Origin: Portulaca oleracea
Lineage: Eukaryota > Streptophyta > Magnoliopsida > Caryophyllales > Portulacaceae
DNA length: 64,000 nucleotides
Assembly (NCBI GenBank): GCA_029582165.1
Contig: CM055871.1
Location: 30,579,802-30,643,801 of the forward strand
Direction: 5' to 3'
The notes below the pieces were generated by a model that ran no database searches, was not told where the DNA came from, and saw only the letters and a program-made list of their open reading frames with translations. The translations under genes and the position numbers were made by a program. Each line of letters begins with the position of its first letter. Positions within the stretch are counted from its first letter, which is position 1. This document shows, piece after piece, positions 12,401 to 27,609 of this stretch.

Positions 12401-15400
12401 TAATGGGGCAAGAGACATCCAAATGACATTCTAAGGAAAAACTTTAGTGGTAAAGTAGATATGGTCATCCCTAGAAGAATGATTCACACAAAGGACCTTG
12501 AGGCCTCTCAGTGAACTTTCCCTTACTACTTAGACCCCATCTCACCATATCCATCAAACTTCCCCTATCTTGGCTTCATCAATTTTGTTAAGAAAATCAA
12601 CAAGAGTATCATCATCAATGAATCCATCACCAAAAAGTTATTCATACCAGACACATACTCCTGGTTACTCGCAATAACTGGAATTTTGTCCACTACAAGG
12701 AAAACAAAATAGCGAAGGGAAAAACATCGTCCCATGGGCGTCTTATTGCGCCAAGAATCATACCAAAAGTAAATCTTAGATCCCTATATCCATGACCCAC
12801 AACAAAAGGAGGAATGCAGTGACAATGTTCTCCCACACTTTCAATACAAACCCCCTTAAATTGTAGTCGTATGTTCCATTTTGAGAAATAGGGAATCAGC
12901 TGAGCACTGCTTACCCATATCTGCTTCCTCATATCTCCATATCTAATTCTAATTTATCTTTCTCAAATATTCACTTTTTTACTCATGAATCTTCATAATC
13001 ACTTACCAAGGACTTCATAAAAAAGCCTTAAACCTATCACTCCCAAACCTCCCATATATGTAGGTAGCTTCACCAAGTCCTAACTGATGGGTTGCTATCT
13101 AAAGTTGCTCCTAAAGACCCACACAGAAAGCTTCTCTGAATAATCGAAGCACAGGAGCAAAGAAAGTAAGTCGGAATGCTAGAAAGAACAATCTTTCCAA
13201 AAGCTAATCCCCCTTTAGAAAGATACAATGTCTTCCACTCTAAGGAACTTTCTTTTTTTTACAAGTAACCGAAATATGTATTAAACGACGCCAAGGTTAT
13301 GTCACCCATATACAAACGGGGGATAAACAATGATTGGGTCCAAATGGCTTTCTGCTTGAATCTTGCTCTGACGGGCAACCTAAGGTAAATAATGGTATGG
13401 ACTCATTGTTCTAACCCAATATACATACAAGGAGTTGAATGTTGCCCATTTAACTGACAACTAGATTGAACTTTTAGCCAAAATTAACCCTAACTAGAGA
13501 GCTTGTGATTGACCAATTGCTAACAATTACCATCACAAAATATATAATAGTGTTACCCAAAAATCAGACATTTATAATTTTCTGAGTTATCCTCATGAGA
13601 AACTTCATGAGAAGCAAAAAGAGTGGACAAATTCCTTTGGATGGACAAGAGAGCATAGTAGGAGAAGCATTGACACCAATGACAGATCGCGAAGGAGGTG
13701 GAAGAGATACATCTCAAATCCAAGCAATCCATTTGTCTTCGAATCCCATCCTCTTCAAGACGCACAACGCAAAATCCCAATTTACAAGATCATAGCCTTT
13801 TCAACATCCAATTTGCATAAAACTTTGGCCAATCCTGATATCACCCTATTATCAATTAGCTCATTCGCAACAGCCCCATTGCAATGGATTCTGATTCTCT
13901 AAAATGAGGCTCCAATCACCTTCTTTAATCTCACGGGTAAAGTCTTAGTAAGCAACTCATAAATGCAGGCAATGGGGCTTATGAGCTGGTAGTAGAGACA
14001 TTTTCAGCATCTGCCTTCATAGGAACTAGGCAAATGACAGTTGCATTTATGCCGACCACAAATTCCCTAGGAATCAGATAAATGATAGCTGCATTGATGC
14101 ACGCCACTAATTTTTCCTGCAACTTAGAAAACATTCCCATCACAATGCCTTTTATCATATCCTAATTATTTAGAAGGAACGCTATCATCAAGAAATTGGA
14201 TAGCAGCCTTCATATCGCCAAGCTCTTTGGAGACCTTGTTACCAAAAGTTTTTTTTTTTTTTTTTTTTGGGGGGGGGGGGGTTAAAATACCTGAAAAAGT
14301 TCAAGAGAAGAGTTGCCATCCTTCAGAGCACCTTGCTTAGCATCTACTCGAAGCATAACTTTTCTGCAACAAAGAACCAGCATAAGAATGGGAATGAGAA
14401 GATGGACCAGCACAATAGGCAACATGCACCCTGCAAGATACTAATGAAAAGGGTGAACAGCTAAGCACTCCCCTGGAAACCCACTCCACCCCACCCCACC
14501 CAAGAAAAAAGAGAAGAAAAAAAAAGAACAGAAAAAAAGGAATGGTGGGGGGAGCAAATAGAACAAAAGAAGCAGAAGGAAACTCCTATAATTAGTAATA
14601 CTAACATTTTCCAATGTCTATGCAATCTTTGCAAAACATAACTCACAGCAAAAACATGAACAGGAAGCAGAACTTAACATGTAGAATGTTTCCCATGACA
14701 ATAAACACACATATAGAGATTAAAGCTTAACCAATATTTACCAGGCATCCTCCAGAAGCAATAATGCAAGCGATGCATTCAAAAGATACATGTATTATAA
14801 AGACTTCCCTGTGTTTCTTGGATAATCAGCAGATCATATTTGCCCCACTGGTAAAATGACTGTAAACATTACTAGATTACAAAGATACGTTTTTTCTTCC
14901 TCTTTTCTTTGTTTTGCATGTAAAAGAAGATAAATATATTCATGCGCAAAAGGACAGCCGCAAAGCTATACTTCTACAGAAGGACTATATCTACAAATCT
15001 ACACAATCATATGAGAAGAATAACTAGAGTTTCTATGATCCAAAAAATACTCATGAACTTATCTTTAAAGTTCCGATGCACAAGTGTAGCATTGTACCCT
15101 AGAACCATTTTCAGATCTCTCTGATATCAAAATTGTGGAAGTACTCTAAGTGGAAGGAAAGAAATGTAAGGTAGTTTAAGGAGCACTAAGTAGCATTCTT
15201 GATACATGAATTATAGTATCCCTCAAGTCCAAGAAAGTTTGGAAATAAGCAGATAGAATGGTTAGTCATTAGCTATGCTGATAAGATCTTCCTCTTTGCA
15301 TCATGTGTAATGATTTGCCATAGAGCATTAGAAATTTATGTGCAAAATTGCACAGTATGAACCACCCATGGAAGTAAAAGAAATTGTTATTACATCAGAA

Positions 15401-18400
15401 CAAATAACACCCAAAAGTAAGAAACCAACAGGGAAGAAAAGTCTTCATCATTGCAAAAGCATGTCAATTATCAAAATAGCAAAAAGACTTGGGCGAGAGC
15501 AGCAGTGGAGAACAATATACACCACCAACACAGATCCCGTCAAGAGCAAGACATAAGAAAGAATGAACCTAATGAGCCAAGAATATGACAATGGTTGTTC
15601 ATAAACCAGACATAGCGAAAACGACTCAGAAACATGCTAAAGTTCAACGCCAACAATAAAAGCAACTCGACAAAGTAAGGTACAACCCTTTCATAGGATA
15701 CTGATTCAACATCCAACCTTTATATCTTGATTTAATTTCTTCTCCATATTAAAACAATAATAATAATCAATTATGGAGCATGTGGGAAAGAACTTAGGAG
15801 GAACAAACACTAGCCATGGGACAGAAAGCATAAGATTTTAAAATCTGTAAAAAACCATACAAGACAGAGGGAAGTGCTTACTTTCCCCATTCGGGAGGAG
15901 GATTCCACGCTGATAAAAGCATATCACACTTTGCGTTGGGCAAGCAGTTTCTAACAACAAAATATTTTGTCGTGAATCGAGCTACACCAACGTCCTTGTA
16001 GTCCCGGTCAAAGTCATAAATCTGCATATATGAGTGAAACGACATTCAACAAACCATATAATCATGTATAACAGCAATTTCCTCTCATCTCCCCCAAGCC
16101 CACCCCTATGCACCACCTCAGAAGAAGAGGGAAACCCACACTATAAAAAGGGGGAAATTCTTGAAGGTAAGCAAGCCAAAGAAAACAACAATAGTCTGAT
16201 TGCATATACAAAGTAAAAATAATCAACCTCCTAATTTGTAGAAACAGTAGACCCGATTTATTTGACACTGAAAGGATATCAGGTGGCCTCAAAAATAATA
16301 AATAATCAAAAGACAAAAAAAAAAAAAGAAAAGAAAACATAACAGCATAACTTAAGTGCGAAGGTTCAGCTTAGCAAAGGCTTCCCTTGAGTTCATTCCC
16401 TAGCCAAATAAGTCAGTTAACTAGAAAGATTTATTGGGTTAACTATTCTACTCCACCAAATCAAGGATTAACTCAAAATTCAAATGGTTTTACCCTATTT
16501 ACCCTATAAAAGTCTGAGTTTCCATTTCATGTGCTTGGTATTTAAGACATCTCACCCTTTGACTGATCCCTCTACTCTTCTCTCTGTTTTCTTTGACATA
16601 TTCTCCACCTTTTGTCATTTCTCCTCTATTCCTCTTCCTTCTCAGGATTATTCCTACCCATCCCAGCCACATCATTGATGTCTTAGAACACCTATAACCC
16701 ACCATCATGTGATTGAAAAGGGGGATTGTTCCTCAGGAACCTACCATTTCATTTATCTCAGCTTCAGCAAAAGCTTTACCGTCCACAAGCATACTCCAAA
16801 CAACTTTGTTAATTTGCAAAGAGATGCGCATGGCATAAGAGGGACTTTTGTTCTTTTCTTTTTCCATCAATCTCAGCTCAGCAGCTTTCTGCAAAGCCAA
16901 CCTTAATGATGCTGATGCTGCTTTTCTTGACTTTTGCACATTCACTAGCTCAGTCTTCAGTCTTTCCACCTGCCAAAGAAGTTAACCAAGTCAACAGATG
17001 CTGGAAAACAAAACTGGAAAAACACATTCCAACAGATATTCAGAGCAAACACGTCATTATAAGATATTGAATAGTGCAATTTATGTACAAATATATTGAT
17101 GGGGGAGAAAGAATATCTGCACAGAGATCTGTAAGCTAATCAAGCAGCCACTCTTGTCAAAGCAAATGCATTTGCTTCTGCATGTCAGAACATGTACTAG
17201 GGACAATAATCATAAGATGTCAAGTGCACAGTGTACACTTTCCATCACATCCCGAAGAGAACACAATCGAAAGTTAGAACTCTCATTTTAAAAACCAGAG
17301 GAAGATGCATTTCTATCCACTGTGATGCACAAAAAAAAAAAGGAAAGGAAAATTATTCCACAAATAAGCATCACACGCCATTCATCCAAGATGCCACCTC
17401 CAACCCTAAAGACACACAACAATAGAGATGCTTCCACTCCAGATACTCACACCCTACGCACATTTTCATTAACTAAGAACCCAATGAAAGCCCTAAACTA
17501 CATATAGGATGCCATCATGCCAACAAATTTCCCCTTCTTTTCAAAGTTCATCTTTCATATTCATGAACCTCCATGACAAGTTATCCAAACAAGCATCATT
17601 GAAATATGACCATCTCCAACACTTTAACACCCTGTGACATGTCACATGTGTCAACAGCCAACATTGCATTGTACAAGGTGATATATTAACTGGACTCCAT
17701 GGAACTCAGAAGATCTGCACAAATTGATCTTTTACCATTTTGATTAGGCTTGATGGGGGAAAGGAGGATAAACAATTTACTAGGAGTTGACAATGCAGAT
17801 CTCACATGTTTCTTGCCATCCTATAAACCATACATAACGCAGTGTCCCGGAACTCAGAACTCAGTTTGAAAAAACGTCTATCGAGCCGAGTCCAAGCCTT
17901 GGGAGGTTAGGCTCATGCTCATCTTGACTAAATTCATTAAGATATTTTAGGTGGAAATAAACTAAACTCCATGGATATATGTAAAACTTTATATGATGGT
18001 TATATTTGTAACCTATAATGACTGCGCCAGGTGTTGGAGTTGTCTTTTTATGAAGTCTATTTCATGATCACGCACAGTCAAGCCCTTTCATTGATAAGAC
18101 TTCTTACAAGTCAAATAGTATTCTGATGCTTTAGATCTGGAGAGGGACTTCACATTTAGAAGAGGAAAACTGGAAAGCTATCTCTGCTTTAGGAAAGAAA
18201 AATTGAACAGTGTTGGGATATTGTTAAAGGAGACGTCATGAGTTTCTTTGCTGACTTTCATGAGAATTGTTTAGAAAATACTTTTGGTACTACACTTATT
18301 AGTTTGATTCCTGAAGTGGTAACATTCTTGCCAAGTCTTTGCTTCAAGATTAAGAAAGGTTGTTGGTAAAATTGTTCGCCCAAATCAGCATGCTGTTTTT

Positions 18401-21400
18401 TTATAAGTCTTCAAGATATTATTGCAAGGAAGTAAGAGAATGTCACCCATGAACAAATAATGGCAAATTAAATTATTTTATAAAGAAAAGGAGAAAAAAA
18501 AAACTGCACCCATAAGCTCTTATCAATAATATTATCCAAAAATCTGAATCCTTAAGCACCCTATACCCCAACTAACAAGCAAAAAGCTGATGCTCTGTCC
18601 TCGCCAACTTAATGACTATTCATAGGAGACCCCCCCCCCCCCCCTCTTTTTTTCATTTCCTCTTTTTCTTCAATTTGGATGGTATTAGTTTAGATGAAAG
18701 CGCTGGATTAAACTAGTGCTAGTTAAGTCTACGTTAGCATACCAGTGTGGATCTTCCACCAGTTATCATCCACAATTCGCCTTCTTTTGCTGACCCTTTA
18801 TCTCCAGACACATCATTAGGGTGGGATAATTTAATGATGTCATCAAAAACCAGCTTGAGTTCACGCTCTTTCTGTTCAAGGTTGATTTTCGCAAGTTCCA
18901 CCTCCTCAACACCATCAGGTACAACTTCATCTGCCTCTTCTTCAACATCATCGTCATCTTCGGAAGGATATGACAGACCACTCTTCCTGGGCCTGCACAA
19001 GAAGTAAAATTTTATCAAAAGGACTATGACAAAGATGTTGAAAGATAATCAAAACAATTCTTTTCATCTTAAACACTTGAAACTATTAAAATTCTTTTCA
19101 TAGTTTTTCAAATTCTCAAAGCAGATTCCTCGAAAAGCATGTCTCAAGGGGCCCCAAACAAAAAGGGGCGGCCTCTGAAATGATGAGGTATGTAACAGCT
19201 AATAGGAAAGACAACAGCCGCATCACTGCGCGGGAACTATAATCCAGATCACCTAAAGACTAATACAGAATACACAATCATTTCCTTTTCCTCACAAAGG
19301 GAGGGAGCGACACTGAATAAAAACACAATGAAACCCAAAAGGGGGATAACTACAGCAAGTTATTGGAATGCCAGATGACAATGAATAGTTAAGCATTAGA
19401 AGGCACTTTGCTTTGCGGACTACTCCCTCCATCCCATATTATTTGTCAACCTAACTAACTTTTTTCCATAAATTTGTCATTTTAGCACTCCAATGACATA
19501 TTCTCACGATCCAACTTTGTCTTTTCCTTTTCATTTTTACACCACTATTCTCTCTCTAGCAACACTACCAAAAACATCCCAACCATCCAACTCTATTTTA
19601 ATGCTTTTTGAACTATTCCTTGAAACTTAAGATATAATTAAGATGAGTCAAAACTTAAGATATAATTAAGAAGAGACAACACTACCAATATCATATAGCC
19701 AAAACTTAAGATGAGTCAAAGTCTTCATTTGGTTCAACTGTTTGTTTTGTTTTTGTTTTTGATTTTTTTTGGCCCCGGGGGGGGGGGGGGGGGGGTTTCA
19801 TTATGTGGCACTCTGCACCACCGCAATTAGGACCAAGATATAATTTGCAACAAAATAGGGATTTCCCCTGCCAGTGACTGGCTGGCTCTCTTCCTCACAA
19901 CTTTGAGGCTGGTTAATGTTACAACATCTATTCTGCTGATAATCTGAGTCTTTATTCTATGCTTCTTAGTTTCCCATAATCGGCTGGAATCCATTGTGGT
20001 ATACTCTGGTGTTGCCTATGGAACATAATCTTCTGCATGATCTGGTGATTGCTAATCAGGGTTTATCAATTCTATTATTAAGGTTAGGATTCCAGATGGT
20101 GTGAACTTATTCAATTTTACTGACATTAAAACTTCTTCGGATCAGAAAAACAGATATTGGGAGATAAAATATTATCTTATTTTCATTCTTACTTTCCCAA
20201 GAAATATGGTCGCTGTATGATTTACCTATAAAAGGGCCGTAGTATTTCATTATTCAACATATGGCAGCTGATAGTCATTCAAGGGCGCTTGATGATCCTA
20301 ATGAATTAGAGGTGTATCAGATAATTACTGTTGCTGCAATGAAATGAATATGAGTGTACGGTCATGGCCCGCCGACCCATAAAGAACATAGAGAGGTGTG
20401 CATAGCCATATGCATTTACATGACTGTCAAATTCATGGTTCAAAAGCAATTGGGTAAAAGCTAAATTTTGGTAACTTTTGGTAATTTTTAGTAACTTTTA
20501 GTAACTTTTGGCAATTTTATGCTAACATGTCACAATTAATTTTTTTTTTTTTAACTTTGGTAAATTTTGGTAAATTTAGGCAAAAACTGGTAAAGTTTAG
20601 TCAACTAAATTTACCCATAAATTTGATAGGCCCAGTACTACCTCCATCCGACAATATTTGTCACTTTATTTAACTTTTCTTGTCCCATAATACTTGTCAC
20701 TTTATAATTCCAATGCAACTTTTTCCAACTAACTACCTTTTTTTTATTAGTTTTTCTCATACAAAATAGAAAAAGTGAGAGAGAAAGATATTCATACAAA
20801 ATAAAGGAACTTGATATCTTTGATTCCATAATTGAATCAACCGTATAGCGGTTCCAATTAGGTATGAAGTTCCATTCTACAACCTCCAACCAAACACACC
20901 CTTAATACTAATATTTCACAACTTTTCATGCAACACAATACTTAACTAACTTATTTCATTCGTTTTCTAAATTTTGGCTAAATGGACAAGTAATACAGGA
21001 CGGAGGTAGTACATAGCTTTTCTTTATTGTGTGGGTGTGTTTTGACTGTGTACATGCATGACTGTTTGCGAGTCTGTCCAAGTCTTTCTGTATATGAAGT
21101 ATCAGAATCGCAAGAGTTATCAAACTAAATAGTGTTTGAAGCACGCCCGTCTTATCCTAAAGTCCTTGGCTTTTACGTCAGGTGAGGCTTAGTTTCCCAT
21201 ATATCTTTATTGCTATTTTCGCATCAATAGGCTATTATGAAAATGACCCCAATAAAAATACCATATGCACAAAATAAGTGGAGACAAAGAAAAAAGGAAA
21301 ACGAACAGAAAAAAAGGGGCTTGGTCTACCCTCTGTTTCTTACTTTCTCTGTCATAGCACAGCAGTTTGAAAAACTCCAGACCTTAAAAGGCCCCGATTA

Positions 21401-24400
21401 TTTAAGTAAAATCCCCCAAAACACTTCCCCCAGTAGAAGTTCACATTTTTGCTATTTTCACAAGGCCTTTATACAGGTTACTAGGCATTATGCACTGCCA
21501 GAACAATCCATAAACAAATTTAGAAAAGGCAAGAAGTATCATCTTACTTGGGAGGCCTTGCAAACAGTAAATTGGTTAACACATCCAGCATAACTTGGAA
21601 CTGCCGAGATGTCATTGATGCTGTAATGTTATGAGAATTGAACGTTAGCTCTTTAAGGGGCTTCACCTGCAGCAGATCAGAAGGAGTTGGCTTAAGCAAA
21701 CCTTAGTTTTGAACCCCTCAATATCCTTTCAATAACTGTGAATAAGCACTCTCAAGTTGATAACAAAACCTCACCCCTCCAGCCACAAAAGAAAAATCTA
21801 TCGGTTACTAACTTTTTGAACCCTCCTCCTTTGGTTTCATTCAAATTTATCTTTCATATCCCCTTTTCATTTTGATATACCTTTGAATTATGTAGCTTGT
21901 TCAATTCCATCCATAATTCTCAAAATTTAATCTTATTTATCTTTCTCAATAAATAAAAAGAAATTTAATAAAATGCAGTGAAGTACTCAAAACTTATATT
22001 TAAATAACTTCTGTCGAACACCATAATGTGGAACAGATAATCAAAACTCATGATATTAATGTCAGGTCATTAACATTGACTACATTTTCTTTCCCAAGAA
22101 CCAATGCTGGATACTCAACACTCAGATACCCAGGTCTGGTGTTGTGGACACTTGCCACTCCACTTTGACCAAAGTGAGTAAATCATTCAAATAACTGCTG
22201 AGTCGTCCACAACACCCATGTCAATCCCCCAACACTTCGACATGGGTATACCGAGTTTAACACAGGTCAAGAGTCAACAACATGACCCATTTTTTTGTAT
22301 CATGAGAAGGGACACTCACATCCTTGACCTCTTTTCCATTCGTCAGCAATAAATCCTATACTAGAATTTATATGTCCTTAGCATTTTTTGTTAGCTACCA
22401 GGGGGACGAAATCCACATAATGTGGCTACAGAAAATATTATTCACCTTTAAGTCCGGAGTTCCGCCTTTATGCCTTGTATAACGAAAGTACATATCACAG
22501 GGCATAAAAACTCTTTCAAGCAGGGCACCAGTACGTTTCACTTTGGGAGAGCTCCTACGAATTTTTGGAAGCCACTGGAGTCCAGCACCTGGATCAACAT
22601 CCGTTGGGGCGACATGAGCCTGCACATGTTCTAACATTGCAGAGAACTCCATACGTTTCCATGTCATTTCAGGTCCAGATTCAGGAACTTTTATGCTTTG
22701 TCCAAGATGTTCAATCATCTCATAGCCAACTTGAAGAACTGAATGGAATGAACGTGCTAGGACACGACCACTCACAGCAGCAAGCAGAAATCTACCCTGA
22801 TAGAAGATCAAGACAGAATGTTAGAAAGCACTCTTCAACTCTACGGGCAGTTGGGCACTACTGTCAGAATCTATCTACACAAAACTACCAATATGCAGTC
22901 AAGCTACTCAAACACAACAAAGCATCATTTTCTTTGGTCCATAACACAGCACTGATACAGAGCTTCTTGTACCATTAGGTATGCAACAAGGTTTTGAAGT
23001 GTGCAGTCATATGCATGCTACTTCTGTCACCAGTCACCCATTGATACAGGCGCAGTATCACTTTTTACGGTCCAGAAGACAGCACATTATGTTGTAGTCA
23101 AATTACACAAACAAAACACAGCATTTTGTCTATAGTCCAGAATGCAGTGCTGTCAGAGTGCTAATCACAGTGCTAGGTATATAACATGGTCTTGAAGGGA
23201 GTAGTCATGACTCATACGTATGCTACTTCTAAGGACCATGAAAGAACTCATCTTGCACCAGAGCAAAAAGATAAATAATCATCATTTGGACCATAAATCC
23301 CAATCAAACCCCAGGTAAAATTATCATGCACAGACCTGACCCCCACAATGACAGAATCCCACACGAAAGCCTTGCCCCAAAACGACTGATGGAAGGACAG
23401 AAATGTCAATCAAAAGCACGGCACCACACACTGTAAGGAAATTTTCCTAGTCTACCTCTTTCATCTTAGACTCCAAGATTATAGCAAGAGCACAAGAATG
23501 TCTGGAAGCATCCATTTGACATTCACTCACTTTGTTGGACAGGTGAGCCCCCTCACATCCACAAAATTATCCTAATATTTGCCAACCACCTTATCAACTT
23601 GATTCCTCCTTTTCTTAACTGGTTTCAAGGAAGCAACGAAAGCAAGCAACTCCTTTTCTTGACCTTCAACACATAACCTAGACTTTTGCAAAAAGAAATG
23701 AAATGATCCATCACTCAAACAAACCCCATATCAACATTGTCAACATTGACATCCTGACTATCACAACTAAGACTATCCCCTTGGCATTGCAGTAGGCCTT
23801 GACCAAAAAGCAAGATCATCATATTGAGAACATACACTAAACTCATGCACAAAACAAAGCATAGATCTTCAACATGCCATGGTTCCAACTACGCAAAATT
23901 CTTTTAAAAATAATTCCTATTTTCAAAAAGAATGCAGAACCAGTATACTGAAATCCAGTACATAGTGTGTATCAAAATCCTAGTCTGATAATCCCAAAAG
24001 TCCTCATGATGTGGGTACAAGCAGCGACCTAAATTGTCTTCTAGTTATTCATTCAGAGGAGAAGCCAACCCTGATATAGAAAGGGGACCATGAACGAAGT
24101 TGAATAACTTGAAAATCAACTCATATTTATCCAATTCATAATACCAATTGACTTGAAAAATAATTTCTATGCAAAAAAGCCGAGGGGGTTCACTGCTCTA
24201 GTCAGTCCACTAGTAGCCACGCCCTTGTATTCATTCATCCAATGCATAACCAAAACCAATATTTTGAAATCCCGCCCAGGAAAGGTATGGAGGGGTGAGA
24301 TGTAGCAATCTTACCCCTAAGTTTGCAATTTAGAGAGATTGGTTGCAATTGACCCAAGACTTAGAAATCATTCACTACCTACTACTCCATGGGAAACAAG

Positions 24401-27400
24401 TAAAGGATGTTTAGTGAGGCATTTTAGTTGAGGCCAATCTTTTTCTTCCGTTATAGAGTATTGAAATCATCAAGCATATATACTCGTACGATTTCCTGCT
24501 CCTGAAACGTAGTCCCCCCCCCCCCCCAAAAAAAAAAAAAAAAAACCGCCAATAAAATAAAATAAAATCAATCCACCATTAAAAATATAAGCTACAAAGC
24601 GGGGTAGAGAGCTTATATGGTCCTGAGATGCATAGAATTTGTCTAATTACATTTCGGATTGGATTGCAAAGCAGCTAGCTAGTTGTCGAGTTTAAATAAG
24701 TCAATTGAGGGGCTGCAATTAGATGTATGCATAGGGTTTACTTCAAGAAAGAAAACAATACTAAACATACAGTATCAAATATCAATTTCAGTTTACTTGC
24801 TGAAATTCAGATTAACGACTACCCTTAGCATTTAAGGCAAACTCACAATGCAACATTCAAATTACAGATTTGGAAAAGCTAGAGAGAATTACGGACAGCA
24901 AAACAGGTCTATGTACAAAAATAATGTGTAAAACCTAACGCACAACAAGATAACTATTGAAGAAATTATGAGCCCTAAACTCCCCGTAAAGTTGAAGTGA
25001 CAGTTTTCCCTTAAAATCAGATTAGATGCATCATACAAAAAATCTGGCACTATCCTTCTCGATCGATGACAATAAAGCTTAGTTAAATGTTAATGCAATA
25101 TATGAGTCTATTTAGGCACTTACATTTGCTTCTTCAGAATGAAGATTGAATTGCGGCTCTATAACATTGACCATAAAATGGCGAGTTCCCTCCTCCTCTG
25201 AGTCATTCATATTTAGACTGTTTGCTGGTAAGGGTAAAAGCAAATAAATAAATAAATAAATAAATAAAAACCCTGTTATTGACCTCAATGAAAAAGAACC
25301 TACTAGTGCATCAAGGGCACAAGCAAAGGCTAGAACTCACAAATTATGGCAATTTAGGTTAAAACAACAATAGTAAAAGGAGAGAAAAATTTCAAATGCA
25401 TAGAGCAAGCCAATAAAGTTATATCTACCTCCAGAGAAGATAACTGAGATTATTGTCACTAAAACACATTAAATAAAAGGTAAATAAGCATACCAATTGA
25501 AATAGCAGAAACGTTCTCCAGTTTAGCAGGCCGAGATGGAGAAGAAACCGATCCAAAGCTTTCAGCCTGTTTCGGAGAGGAGGAATTTCCACCGCCACTC
25601 GCAGGGGAAGGTTTCAAGACAATATCTTGACATTTATCTGTCTCAGCAAGTGTTTGATTATCTTCTAGCAGCCTCCTCTGGGCATACTGTCGAGATGGTG
25701 ATGGCTTCGGGGGAGCAAAAGCTTTAGATAACCCACCGACCCATGACCAAACAGCATCTCGGTTCTCAATGGTCCACAGAAGTTTAAGACCATAAACAAA
25801 GACACGCTGACAATTGTCGGCTATTAAAACATTATATCCATCATCATCACTTGGATCAGACCGTGTATGCTCATCACTATCGCTACCATTTTCAAACTCA
25901 GACCTCACATACGTCATCTCAAGATTCTTTCTTCCAGCTTCTTGCCAAGCAAGCAATCTCACAGGGTCAGCCTTTGGTGACTGTTTTCTTATAGTAAAAT
26001 AATCCGATGATAACAGAAAACCATCATCTCGAGGCCTTTCGGTACAAACACCCATATGATTGCCTTTTTCATGGACTTTATCCACAGGTGCAGATTGTGA
26101 ATTTTTCGCAGTCATCTGAACTACATCTTCACGATCCAGATATACCTTTGGTACATGCATGTCAAACCCTTGATAAACTTGATCAAGAGGTTCACGTTTG
26201 CTTTCAAAGGTATACTTTTGTCTCCCCCGACTATAGCAGATCTCATACTTCAACTTTGACATCCTAAATGTTAAGCCTTTGGCAGGATCATCACTATCCA
26301 GTGGCATGTGCTTTATACAAGTGGGTGTAGAATCAATTCGGAGCATAAACTCTGTCATCACCCGGTCTAATGATAGATTTCCTGATCTTGGAACTCTTGG
26401 CACACCGAAGCGAGGCCACCGAGAAAAGGTACGCAACTTATATGGAGGAAGGTAGTTCAAATTCCAAAACTTAATTATCCATGCCAAATCATGAGCTCCA
26501 AGTTTCAAGACTGGGAAACCACCTTCTGAATCAGCTTGACCACCTGGTGCAACACCATTCTTATCGCTGGATGACTCACAAGTAAGTGGTCTGAAAGAGA
26601 TGCTCCACCGCAATGAGAGAGAGGTAGATCTGAAGGGATCAAAAACCTTTTCACGAGGTTTGCCTTCATTTGGAACTGCAAATAGATAATGATTTAGTGG
26701 AGTCCCAGAATCACAATCCCATTCCATATTAACTTCCAATGTAAAACTCGGGGCTTCAAGAACAGGAATAGCTACACCAGCTGGAAGTTTTAAGCCGCGG
26801 CTTTTAGCCAAATTCTCCAAACTGCTAATCAAAATTTTGAAATCTTTCGCAGCTACATAAACACGGCCATCTGACTGTAGGATCTCCATGTAAGAAGATA
26901 TGATCTGAAGCTTATTAAATTTCTCATAAGGATCAGTTGTTGAAAGAAAAATGAAATGGGTTTCAGAGAAGAACAGAGAAACATGCCCATGAATATAATT
27001 TCTCACTTCATCCCACCAAGGCAAACTTTTTTCCTTTTTTGGCGGCGTGGGACTGGGATTAGGATTTCTGATACTCAGGTTAGCCCTGCGAAGAGCCACT
27101 GTGAATGCATAACTTATATCGGTAAACACAGGCTCATAGCCCACTCCAAAGGAGACTTCTCCTTTCTGGAAATGAATAGGCAGATCTAAATATGTTTTCA
27201 TTGGTGGCGTTGTTCCAGTAGCTGAACGAAGCAAGTTAACTTTTCTCCATTTGCCAACATAAACATCTTGGCGTATCTGAGGCTGAAATGGAGTTGCCTG
27301 TGGGAATGGTCATAAGGTGCACACATTACAACGATTCACCAATATAGTAAATATAAACAACACGCCAAGAGAATGACAAAAGAACACAAATCTAAGGTAC

Positions 27401-27575
27401 CAACGTATAAATTTTGTGTCTTTTTTACCCAAGTGACTCTCATAAAGCTACTGAGAACTGAGAAGGTTAGCATGCAGGAACAATGCTCTTAGTCTAATAT
27501 CTAAATCCTTTTGTCATCAATACAGCAATCCAAAACGCATTTTTTGTCTATTATATATATATGTATGTGTGTATA

Positions 27576-27609
<34 letters not shown>

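Larger units (their letters stand above)
16970..18742 (-). other. SABRE intron 14
   Basis: Contains the LINE pieces at 18.18-18.48 kb and a run of 17 C at 18631-18647. The remainder shows no gene. Confidence 0.5.

Noticed and set aside
22565..22978. 137-codon plus-strand open frame
   Set aside because: It lies antisense to SABRE exon 12, whose protein is strongly conserved. It is a shadow of that coding sequence with no family likeness.
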